Positions 53,458-64,000 of a stretch of DNA of 64,000 bases are shown in pieces; position 1 is the stretch's first letter, and every line of letters begins with the position of its first letter. The stretch spans positions 1-64,000 of the forward strand of contig QANZ01016482.1 in assembly GCA_003254925.1 (NCBI GenBank), written 5' to 3'. Below the pieces are notes generated by a model that was not told where the DNA came from, did not search any database, and saw only the letters and a list, made by a program, of their open reading frames with translations. The position numbers and the translations under genes are program-made. The DNA is from Chamaecrista fasciculata (taxonomy: Eukaryota > Streptophyta > Magnoliopsida > Fabales > Fabaceae).

Positions 53458-55082
53458 AATCTAAAATTTCCTCATGTTTATGGAGAATTCAACAACCATA
53501 TAGAAATTAGACCTAAGATTCCAAATGTATTTATAAACACGACAACTAATTATGCCATGTTTGGGACCTAGTCTCCCTATCTAATATCTATATCATTAGT
53601 CATCACACTATTTTCACTATATTATCACACTATTTAATATTTATTTATATTTATATAATGTGATTAATTTCAGAGGAAAAATTAGAATTTTTCTCTTAAA
53701 ATGGGATTAGCACAGATTCAATGCAACTTTAACCACTCGGTTTCTTTTAGATTATTCCCGCCGCCATGCATGTTTTGTAATTTTTCTTGCTGGATTAGTT
53801 TCTTAATTAAGACATAAATAGTAATAAAAACCACGCTTTAATTTCGCGTTATGAGATAGAGACATTAATTCAAATTTTTATCCTTTTAAAGAAAAATGTA
53901 TACTTAATTTTCCACTCATTACATTCACACCGTGTCGGTTCGGCGGTTCCTTCCCTCCCAATAATTATATAAGATATTATATAGTATTAAGTTTATTTTG
54001 GATAACCAAAAAAATTTAGATAAAGTTTTTTTATATATTTTTATAATATTTTTTTAAAATATAAATTTGATTTATTATTTTTTATAGAAAATAAAAATAT
54101 ATATTAAATAAAAGTCAAGCGACACTTACAAACGGTCAAATAAGATGAATCAGAAGAATAGGACGTAAATATTGTTGAACTATTAGACGAATTGAGCTCA
54201 TAAATTATTACTATAAGGAATATTGATCCAATACAAATGAAATTCTGAGGATGAAAAACATCACTATATGTGTCGTCAACAAGAAACTTACAATTAGACT
54301 CCTTGTTTAGCAAAATCAAAATCATTTTCACGTATAGCCACCAACTTCACTACAAGATATAATACCAATAGCAAAATCTGAGGAACTGAAAGAAATGAAA
54401 ACTGAAAACAATAATCAACCAAACGAAATACCAAAAAAACACCACCAATAATGGAGGACATAATTAAATTTGAAAAACAACCATCAAAGGTGACTAAACC
54501 CAAATATGAATTTATTTAAGATGGGGGATAAACAAAAAGATTTGCTATTAAAATTAGAGAGGAGGAACGAATAAAAGGCTACCGTTGCAAAGCAGCAATA
54601 ACCCTAAAACATTGAAGAAGAAAGAGCCAACTTGCAGGAGAGGGAAGAAGAGAGGGCGTTTTTATAAATTATTAAATTTATAACTTTAGACTATTAGTTC
54701 ATATTTTTTTTATAATTAATCTTTGAAAAAAGTGAATTAATATTCTCTTTTTATTTTAATTAGTCAAAAATAAAATTTTTGTCATGGATTAAATGTTAAC
54801 CGAAGAATCTTAAAGATATAAAAAAATTTATTTAAATTTTGTCCTTTTGATAAATCTATATTTATGTAATATCATATATCACTAACCTCTTCTAGTTATT
54901 TATATCTAAAATTATATATAAAATAAAATTTCATGTAAAACTTATCTATTTTAATATTTGTCGTATGTTCTATTTTTAAGACAAACTTCATCACCTTTGT
55001 AACCACACTTTAGTCTTTACCCATAATTTTAAGATTCACTACATCTGCCATTATTTAATAGTTTATTTTTTTAATTATTTAN
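53458..55082. other. Intergenic region
   Basis: AT-rich, except a less AT-rich block at 54100-54660 of unknown nature. No gene supported. Ends at a single N (55082). Confidence 0.4.
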
Positions 55083-55205
55083 AAAAAATTGATTTATATT
55101 CTAAAATTTATGGATATGTGTCGTGTCGGTGTTGTACGGGTGTCGGACACTGACACGTGTCTGACACGGTGACACGCCTTTAAAATGAAGTGTCCATGCT
55201 TCCTA
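55083..55205. mobile_element. Right half of a GACACG-type Mutator-like MITE
   Basis: Matches 5352-5480 base for base over most of its length (AAAAATTGATTTATATT, then GTGTCGTGTCGGTG ... GTGTCCATGCTTCCTAG). The left half is missing at the N, so truncation may be an assembly effect. Confidence 0.8.
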
Positions 55206-55295
55206 GCGTGTAGCGTTACAGGGCGGGCGCCATCGGATTGGAGAACGTGGGACTGACTAAGTCCGTGGCCCATGATCTCCATCAGCGAGAGTGGC

Positions 55296-56260
55296 GGAGA
55301 CCGAGAATTGCGGAGCAAGAAAATCGTGGGTGATTGTGTGTCATATTAGGGGCGAGCGCCATATCACTGGTTCTGATCCATGGTTGCCCCAAAATGCGTG
55401 GAGGTGCACTTGACTGGTTCAAGTGCGCCCCTAAGAGTTCGGGAAGGGGAAGAGGCCTTGAGCGAAGGGTTATTAGGTGATTGTGTGTCATATTAGGAGA
55501 CCGAGAATTGCGGAGCAAGAAAATCATGGGTGATTGTGTGTCATATTAGGGGCGAGCACCATATCACTGGTTCTGATCCATGGTTGCCCCAAAATGCGTG
55601 GAGGTGCACTTGACTGGTTCAAGTGCGCCCCTAAGAGTTCGGGAAGGGGAAGAGGCCTTGAGCGAAGGGTTATTAGGCGTACGCCCAAATAGTGATATAT
55701 AAGGTATAAAATTTTTTAATCATTAAATGTGACGTGTTATTTGTATTTTTAGTGTGTATCTTTTTTGGATGATTTATTTTCCTGTGTTTGAGGTCTGCAA
55801 GTTTGTACAGAAATACGTGTGATCTGACACCGTCCATCTCATTAAATGTTGATCCGAACTTGTCAACGAATGGCGTTGATTGATTGGTTTACAACACTTG
55901 CTTTTCTTCTTCAGACAATTATAGAAGCCGACCCCAATTAATAGATGGACTGGACATCCCACGTGTATAAATTAGCCAAGTCAATACAGAATAAAACCCT
56001 CATCCAATGGAATCTTTGTAGTAGAACAAGAATCAATCTTATTAATGTTTTAAATATATTAATCACAAATAATATTACGTATTCAAAAAATAATTTAGTG
56101 AATATTATATNCGTACGCCTAAACGTCCCTCGCACCGGGCCTCTTCTCCCCTCCACACCTTGCGAGGCGCCCCCGAGCCAATCGGGCGCCCTTTGCACAT
56201 TTGGGGGCGGCCGTGGTCCATCCAAGGTCTTGCCGCGCGCCCCCCAAATAACACGTAGTC
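55296..56260. mobile_element. GC-rich inverted-repeat element with a doubled left end
   Basis: A 200-bp unit (55296-55495) is repeated at 55496-55680. Its sequence is related, in inverted orientation, to 56112-56260: shared features include AGGCGTACG, GGGGAAGAGGCC / GGGGAGAAGAGGCCC, GATCCATGGTTGCCCC / GATGGACCACGGCCGCCCCC and the outer GATTGTGTGTCATATTAGG / GACTACGTGTTATTTGGGG. The interior is AT-rich and non-coding. Ns at 56111 and 56261 bound the right arm. Confidence 0.6.
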
Positions 56261-56275
56261 NACCAAAAAAAAAAA

Positions 56276-56790
56276 GGTCAAAGTCTCAAATTGATCCCTT
56301 AGATTTCAAATTGGTCATTTATTTTTCATTTGTTTAAGATTAGTCTTACATATTTCCACATTGTTTCAAAATGGTTTAAAAAAATATTGAATGTGGTCAT
56401 ATTTATCTCATTTTAACCTCAAATTTGACGCATATAGAATTACAAGTTTTTTTTAACGAGTACTTTGAGATCATCAATATACAAGATCAAATGGAATTCT
56501 AAAAGTGGATAATTCGTTCCACGATTAAACAAGTGAAATTATTTATCTCTCTTTATTTGAAGTATGAATGTGATGAGTTTAAAATTATGTATTAATTATT
56601 GAAAAGTTCTTTCTCTTTCTTTCCGATTAAGATTACTAGTAAATGAGATTAAATGACTTTTCAAAAATCGATTTTGGAACCAATTGAAATAATACGAAAA
56701 TATGTAAGACTAATTTAAAATAAATGAAAAATAATAGATCAATTTGGAATCTGCCCCCATATATAAAGGATCAATTTGAGATTGTGGCTA
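56276..56790. mobile_element. MITE, copy 3 of the three-copy family
   Basis: Left GGTCAAAGTCTCAAATTGAT and right (reversed) TAGCCACAATCTCAAATTGA, both followed by CCCTTA/CCTTTATATA. The core repeats the 'GTCATATTTATCTCATTTTA' module. Confidence 0.6.
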
Positions 56791-56850
56791 AAAATAATAT
56801 TTCAATCTTGGAAAATTCCAACATTCTAATCAAAACTTAAAAAATAAAAG

Positions 56851-58355
56851 GTAAATTACACAATAGGGACCTGTGGTTTGGCCCATTTTCAGATAGAGTC
56901 CGTGTGGTTTAAAAAGTGTCAGAGAGGCTCCCTGTGGTTTGCTCCGTTAACAAAAAGGATCCTGAGGTATATTTCTGTCCAAAATTTGACGGAAATTTTG
57001 GCTAAAATATTATTTTAAGACCCTAACTATTAATTTTTATGCGTTCGAATCCCTATTATGCAATTTGAAAGAAACAAAATTAGGTGAGGAGAATTATGCA
57101 ATTTGAGCAAAATTAATTCCCTTTCAACAAAATCACAATCCCACGCTCCTCCCCATCTCCATCTCCATCTCCATCTCCACCTTCATCTTCTTCAAACAAC
57201 ACCATTTTTATGAACTAAAAACACAACAAATCGACACTGAATAGTAGAATCAAAAGAAGATATTCATCACAGGGTAATGAACAAGGATAGTACAAATCTC
57301 TTAGTACATGGATCTGACAACATTTTGCATTCTATGCTACATTTAAAAAAAAACTTCGCAAATTATTTTAGCATCATTCAAGTTCTTTATGCAAAATATC
57401 ATATAAGAGTTTCCCTCCAACAATGGATTAATATTGCTTGAATGACTGAGTCAAGCACATGATACAGCCTAACCAGAATTTCTGTCACACCCAAAACCCG
57501 ACTGCAGAAACTTCGTTCGTTTCAGATGGCTAACATCACCCCTGTTTTTACAACCCACTATCCAATTTTTCCCTTCAAGTGTTCTTTCTCAATTCTCAGT
57601 TCACACTGAATGCTTTGCTGAAAATCTCAGATCCTTCATCTCCCTTTCAATCTACTCAAAATCTGACTTTAACACCGAGGTTAATCTTAATCTTACACCA
57701 AGCAGAAATCGCAGATTTCTTGATTCAACTATAGCGGCGGACGAATGCAACAATCCCATGTGATTTCTACAAAAATAACCGATTATCTAACCCGAAGTGC
57801 TCTGAAATCTACAACCTAGATGCTCGTTTGATCAGATCTAGTTCGTTTTCGAATGGGTCACTTGAATTTGCCGGCCTCCAAGCGAAACCCTCGCCAATGG
57901 CGGCTATTGAACCTCATATCGGCGTTCTTCTTCGAATGGGTCACTTGATAAGAACCACGACATGTGTCGATTTGTTGTGTTTTGATTCTGGTTTTTAGTT
58001 CATTATTTGGTGTTGTTTGAAGAAGATGAAGGTGGAGATGGAGATGGGGAGGAAGACCGAACTATGCGTGGGATTGTGATTTTGTGAGGGAATTAATTTT
58101 GCTCAAATTGCATAATACTCCTCTCCTAATTTTGTTTCTTTCAAATTGTATAATAAGGAGTCAAACGTATAAAAATCAATAGTTAAGGTCTTAAAATAGT
58201 ATTTTAGCCAAGATTTTTGTCAAATTTTGGACGAAAATATATCTCAGGACCCTTTTTGTTAACGGAGCAAACCACATGGACATTATCTGACACTTTTCAA
58301 ACCACAGGACTCTATTTAAAAATGGGTCAAACCACATAGCTCTTCTATGTAATTT
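56851..58355. mobile_element. 1.5-kb foldback element with gene-like interior
   Basis: Arms of about 370 bp (56851-57222 and 57965-58355) pair with modest divergence: TAAATTACA at the ends, CTGTGGTTTG phrases, 'AACGGAGCAAACCACA', then a (CATCTC)n tract and ACACAACAAATCGACAC at the inner edge. The interior (57240-57960) is less AT-rich, unique-looking DNA without a recognisable protein. Confidence 0.75.
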
Positions 58356-61164
58356 AAAAAAAAAAAAAACAATATTAAGAGAGAGAGAATGTAGGTAAAG
58401 AAAGCAGAGGAGTAGGAGGTTGTTACTTGTTGTTGACCCAAGTTGTCGTATTTGCATGCTGCCTTTACGCATGTGGGCCCCATAGGATGACGTGTCTTCT
58501 GCTTTTAGTCATTCTCAAATGTGTCACTCTCGGTCTAACGGAGCTTTTGTTTTTGCTGTTACTTTAGTATTTTACGGTTATGCCCTCTCTTCATGACGCC
58601 ATGCTCGCGTCATCCACACCTCATCAACAAACTCAAAAAAGGTTATTATTACTTATTACTTATTAGATTAAAGTAGAAATTGTGCTATATTATTATTTAT
58701 TAGCGATCTCAAAAAAACAAAAAAAAAAAACAAAAGAACTATATCATTAGCAGGGGTATTCGTAGGTAAAGTACTAATAATTGTACTTCTAACATGTACC
58801 TTTAGCGTATGTTAAAATTTCTTTTGATTGGTTAAGTGAGTTTTCAAACATTAAAAATTATCTTTTAACTAAATTTTCATAAATTTCAAGATATGAGATG
58901 CTCTACTAACCAATCAGAATAAATTTTAACATTACCCTAAGAACACATATTAGATAAATCCAAAATATTATGATCTCCAAACTTGATCCAGACATGAGTA
59001 GGTGTTAACATTAATTCTTATCTCTGCATTTATGGAATAGTTTAATTCTCATATCTAAATTCAGATTTAGAAAAAGTATAAAATAAATTATTTTATTAAT
59101 ATAAAATTTATTTTTATCAATTTTTTCATATTTATAACTATTAAAAATAATAAAAAAAATCATATATAAGAATGTGTTAAAATGTTTCAATATGCATAAA
59201 ATATTTAATATTTTATTGTTATAACTTAATATTTTTTCAATAAATAAAGTTTTAAATTATTATATTTTTATTTATAAAAATAAATATTTATTATTATAAA
59301 TAATCTAAATAAGATATTACTGTATTCAAACTCGAAAAGACTCGTTGATATTAGATATAGACGCATACTCATATTCATAAAGTAAAATTTGAGAGTATTT
59401 GTTAAATATGAATGTTTTAATCATCTCTAATTATTTTTAATTTTCGATGCATAAGTTAATATCACATTATTACCTCAATAATTTGCATTTTCCAGTGAAT
59501 CACATGAGTTTTAGCTGATGATTTCTTACTTTCTTTGGAAATTACAATAGAAATAGATTTATATGGTAAATAAGAAATGTATTATGTAATTCCATGAATT
59601 TCTAAAAAAAAAATGTATTAAAATATAATCACACACTGTTTTTGTTATCTAAGGATTTTCAAAGCAACACCCATTGTGATACCTGAACCTGATAGTTGAC
59701 GTACCTAGGGAGTTTATCGATTCAGTTTAAATTGATTTTTACATAATTCATGTCACGATTTAATTAACTGGGTCACAAAAAAGCTTAATTAATTAATTTA
59801 ACATAAGTAGTTAGATTCGAAACATATTGATGTAGTTTTAATAATTTTTATAATCTAAAATTTCTCATTTAAATACTTTAAATTGTGAAAAGCAATATTT
59901 CAAATATTTCATCACAACCAAGATCACAAAAAATAGTTAGAGAAAAAAAATTAAAAAAAATCAAATTTATTATGTGGTAGAAAATAGTCAAATACAAAGA
60001 CTATAAATTAAGATTTGACTTTGTTTTGGAATCAAAGCTTCATGGTGATTTGGTGAAAGACTACAGATTACAAAGATTTATTTAAAAAAAGTCCATTAAT
60101 TTGACTAAGATTATTCTAATAATATTGATTGGATGAAATCACTTGGAATCCAATAACATTGACTTGAACAACCCTAAAAAAGACTGATAGGATGGGATGT
60201 TTTTGTTTTTGGCCAAATATTGGATGGGATTTTGTAAAACACAAATCACAATTATTTTATGGATGCTCATATTTTGATTAAATGCATGACTGTCTCAGAA
60301 CTTTTGTTTTTGTGCACATTCTTTTAATTCACTAACTGGATTTTCTTTTAATCATGCAAATAACAGGAATCTTGCATATATCTAAGAGCAGACACTGTAT
60401 TAAGTCCTACATGCGGATGGCCAGTCTGGGTTCACATAAATTACCATAACAATCTACAAAACTAGGATGCAAAAACAGTTCCTGCAGCCTCCTGGCAAAT
60501 TCCTTGTTTGAACAATTCTGAAGAAACAAAGATCAAACATACATAAAATAATTAATAAAGTCCAACAATAGGGAAGATTATGACGTAATTAGCATGCTCA
60601 GGTTCAAGGTAATTTATCAATCTGAATAGCCTTTAGACATCTGATTGAAACTAAACTCTAGTGGCATTGAAGATTGAAGAACCGAGAGATGGGTTTTAAA
60701 GTGGCTCTTTAATACATTCCAGTTTAATGTGAATCAGTGAATGAATAAACCCTTTGTACAAGTTATGCATAACTTACGATTCTTGACTACAACAAACTCT
60801 CGGTTTGTGGATTTTTAAATTTTGTCATTTGTTGAAAAGGTCATAGGGGTTCCCATGAGTTTTCATAGTAATGAATTAGAGTAATAGTTTTCAATTATTC
60901 AAGCAGATCAATGTTTGAGAATAATTGTTCTGCTATTATTTCAGAGGGCAAAAATGGCTTGTATGTGCAATTAATGCACAAGCGACAAGCGAAGCTCAAA
61001 AAGATGAGTTAAAAAAATCCTTCCTTCTAGCCTTGTAAACTTACTTAGATGAATTTTTATGATAATCCGCCAGCTCTAGCTGATTGCTTCTGTTACAGTA
61101 ATGAAGCTAGTTGAAATAAAGTGTTATGCATTCCCAGTATATACTATATAATTAAAAGGCATAC
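58356..61164. other. AT-rich intergenic region
   Basis: Strongly A/T-rich between 58700 and 60100; the end includes the Mpv17/PMP22 3' UTR. No gene or bounded repeat found. Confidence 0.45.
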
Positions 61165-63267
61165 CTATTTTTGAAGAACTTCTTTATGTGCCTTATATGA
61201 GAGAATAACATTCCAAACCAAAGATATAACGTTCGCGGCAAGGACCTGCAATTGATTGCAGAAAGCAGTTACATAAATTTAAGACATTGAGAATCAAATC
61301 TAAAGGAAAACAAAGAAGAAGACAGTAGAAGCTACATATGGTCAACGCATCATGTCAGGTGTTGAAAACATCAGCATTTAGGGATAAAGGTAAGAACATC
61401 ATTCTGCAATGCAACAACGATGATCGGAATACCTTAATTTGGAGCATTCAAAATCTTTTTCATTAACTTAATTAAAGAATAATTTTCTGATGATTATAAA
61501 TGAAGTAAGCAAGTAAGTGCATGTATCTGTGGTGACTGTGGTCCCATGAGAAATTTATAACGGCAACAACATTCCAATAAAAAGAAAATATGAAACATCA
61601 ATTTCAGACATACAGAGAACATTAGTGACATCTGGTCCAAATAAATAGTAAATGATATCTCAAATTTGTGCGCTCATACTTGACAACAAACAGCCCAACA
61701 CGATTGATCCACAAGGACACAAATGGGCAAACCAGCAAAGAATATAGAAATGTAACAAACTATGCTTTCCTTGTGTATTATTTGCGTCTGCCATACAAGT
61801 ATTATAGATAGCTTCCATACATTCAACTAGACAAGCCAATAGAAAATACTCTTTCAAAAGATTTGAAATTTCATTACTTAATATAGGGACCTAGTACTTC
61901 TAGATGAGTTAGGAGCTTTCATTCTCCACTTTGTGAGTCCAAAGTTCTTCACAGTGATCAAGAGATTATGCTTAAAGTCAAGTCCAAACACCATTTTATG
62001 TGTCTTGTCTGATATCTAACCTGGAATTGTTGTGGGACAAATCTGAAGTTGAAAAATTGAAAAGGTATCCATAATTGCCAGTTTGCAAGAACGGAAGAAA
62101 ACCACTCCTGCAAAAGGAACTTTTCGCATGAGTATGCACTCTTTAAAGCAAGGGAATCCTACTCCCAAAAACCATTTTATAACCAGATACAAGTTTGAAA
62201 TGTAGTGACACCTGTTTAAGCTTGGGTACAACTTGTGATGGCTTTCCCTCCAGTGTTACCAATGTAGATAAAAAAACTCCAATGAATGTGGGAGCAAATA
62301 AGAACTGCAGTCATAATTCTTCACCACATGAAAATTTCTGGCAAGCCAGGTAAACACAATTGATACAAAGTGGCAACAGATGGTCGTTTGTGAGACCAAG
62401 AAATAAACCTCACTTGATCAAGTACAAGCCGCAAAAATGCACCTGATGCACCAGGCAGTGTAACTAGTTTACTCAGATACAAGTACCTAAAGATTCATTA
62501 ATTCAAAAAAAAATAAAAATCAGGGAAGCTAATGGATCAATCAATGGTAATAATCATCTTCATTGATCATTCTTCGTTGTTCACAATATTTTGTCACAGA
62601 AAAAATAGGATCATGACTTACAATATGATTGCACTAATTGATTGACATAAATATTACTTTCCAATGGTTGAAACATTACCAACATCAATTTACCATCAAC
62701 TCATAGTAACTTCATAGCAAACCCACAAAGGTTCAAGCACATTACCATAAATGCAATGTTGGGGCCACTAACACAAAGCCCAATAGGGTAAAGACGAATG
62801 TCCTCTTGAAATCCAACGATGGCACTTGATCTATTAGAAGCTGCAAAATATAAGACAAATTAACTAAAAAATTAAATTAAATATATGTAAATGAAAGCAA
62901 AAGCATTAAGTACTTCCATGGAAGAATTGACACTACAAAACTACAAAGAGTAAACACATTTTAATGGAAAACCCAGTGAAGATTATCTGATACAGCAAGT
63001 ATATCTGACACTATCGGATAGGGATCTGCAAAGAAACAATTGTAGGTTTCCAACCTCCAAGATTCATATATTAATCATTTACAATTTACATCATACCAAA
63101 AAGAATGTTCTAGCAAACTGCACATGCTTTGCCAACCAGTTGAGATAATCATTTCCAATATATAGAACCTAAGTGTTACCTGACAAATCAAATCTCCAAT
63201 TAATGTCAAAACTGCAGATGTTACCGCTTTCACTAAAATTGGGTACTTTCCTAGAAGAGCCAAGTAC
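61165..63267 (-). CDS. Mpv17/PMP22 family membrane protein (partial, 5' end missing)
   Basis: Six exons, 5' to 3': 63180-63267, 62746-62840, 62414-62486, 62212-62304, 62021-62107, 61165-61245. They join in phase to 171 codons plus stop. Family marks: YLALLGKYPILVKAVTSAVL, GDLICQ, then DFKRTFVFTLLGFVLVAPTL before the Trp of LHLW, DQFLFAPTF, and the signature WQLWIPFQFFNFRFVPQQFQ, ending SLVWNVILSYKAHK. Four membrane segments are expected. The first visible exon starts in mid-codon after a good acceptor (CTACGCTGCAG), and no ATG exon is recognisable up to 64000, so the N-terminal exon (often a transit peptide with a Gly-rich linker in this subgroup) probably lies beyond the window. Role: small-molecule channel-like protein of peroxisome, mitochondrion or plastid; exact function unknown. 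Confidence 0.9.
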
Positions 63268-64000
63268 CTGCAGCGTAGTTTGAGAAAACTTTTCAAAGCT
63301 GAGAAGAGTGACTATAAATAGCTTGCAAAGAAGAAGTGACCAAAAAAACCAAATTCTTATATTTTTATACTACAAGCCACAAGTCCTCTAATTTAAGCCA
63401 TAAATCCAATATTAGATTAATTTTGCATGCCAAATATGTTCTGGGCTTCTTGCCCAAAGACACTGTGACGGAAATAATAAATCGCCTCAAAGATACAACC
63501 ACTAAGATCAAAGTCAATCTTAGCAATAACAAAAGCAGCATGATGACCACGTATTGTTGCAGTACAGCAACTCCAGTGTGCTTGCTTCCTGGAGCTTCTT
63601 TTTGCATATTTAATGGATGCTCAGGTAAACTATATGATCAATCCATAGAAGGTTATTCAGATTTCAAAGTGATAGAATTTTCAACTGAAAAGATGATTCC
63701 TTCTGAATCTTTGCTGTTGTGCTTCGATGCTCTCGTTTTGTCTAGTTGCAGGATTCTTAAATAGAGTTTAAATTATTTCCTGATCCCTGATAAGCAACTT
63801 CCTATCTATGTTTTCTTCTCTAACAAATTTTCCTTTGATTCTGCAGACGCCTTCAGGTATACTCCCAGAGTAAATGAGGTCGGCTGAATCATACAGGGAA
63901 AAGGAAAGGGAAAGACGGCACAAATTCAAAGTTCCCAACAAGATAATGGAATACTTAGTGGTGAAGACTAGATATGTTACAAGAAAGATGTGACATAATA
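63268..64000 (-). other. Probable first intron of the Mpv17/PMP22 gene
   Basis: No exon recognised on either strand; the plus-strand frame at 63336-63764 has no homology I can see. Confidence 0.4.

Noticed and set aside
63336..63764. 142-codon plus-strand frame opposite the PMP22 gene
   Set aside because: No ATG start, no recognisable domain, lies in the likely first intron.

Overview
The window reads as nuclear DNA of a eudicot plant, probably a legume. The reasons are AT-rich intergenic DNA, short U2-type introns, plant-only families (UMAMIT/nodulin-21, VQ, EAR-type C2H2 finger, PI4K gamma, DPE2) and many small foldback and MITE elements with degenerate 'AAATTGGTCCCTTATA'-like phrases of the kind common in legume genomes. 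Genus and species cannot be fixed from the sequence alone. The assembly has one long gap (43890-44553), seven single Ns, and a 410-nt poly(A) run that is probably an artefact.

Genes left to right: a truncated Copia polyprotein fragment (1-640, +); a UMAMIT/EamA transporter (2116-3551, +, 4 exons); a ROF-type FKBP-TPR immunophilin (9092-12590, +, 12 exons, one GC-AG intron); a single-finger C2H2/EAR repressor (15882-16571, +); a phosphatidylinositol 4-kinase gamma (17717-19282, -); the cytosolic disproportionating enzyme DPE2 (21659-31364, -, 22 exons, one apparent U12-type AT-AC intron); a DUF7036-like membrane protein with a His/Pro-rich tail (34006-37296, -, 4 exons); NAC-alpha (44754-46446, +, 4 exons); an intronless VQ/CAMBP25-like protein (49637-50272, +); and the C-terminal six exons of an Mpv17/PMP22 protein (61165-63267, -). 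I rebuilt the exon chains by hand; all splice phases agree and lengths match the families (for example 975 aa for DPE2 and 534 aa for the FKBP).

The genes are ordinary chromosomal neighbours, not an operon. DPE2 with PI4K gamma looks like a conserved pair, since the Arabidopsis counterparts are also adjacent.

The intergenic DNA is the unusual part. Between 37.8 and 43.6 kb lies a tandem segmental duplication. One copy was later hit by a poly(A)-tailed retroposon and the other by a Mutator-type foldback with a perfect 9-bp target duplication, and a 78-bp repeat rich in ACGT cores expanded and inverted there, including a perfect 58-bp-arm hairpin. From 48.7 to 58.4 kb come a complete TRIM, Helitron ends, a foldback whose 305-bp arms carry telomere-like repeats, a GC-rich inverted-repeat element and a 1.5-kb foldback holding gene-like unique DNA. 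A family of GACACG-rich Mutator-like MITEs occurs twice (5.1 and 55.1 kb), and a second MITE family occurs three times (14.5, 32.6 and 56.3 kb). I found no clear new biochemical system; the best candidates for a second look are the repeat array at 42.6-43.9 kb and the foldbacks with captured DNA.
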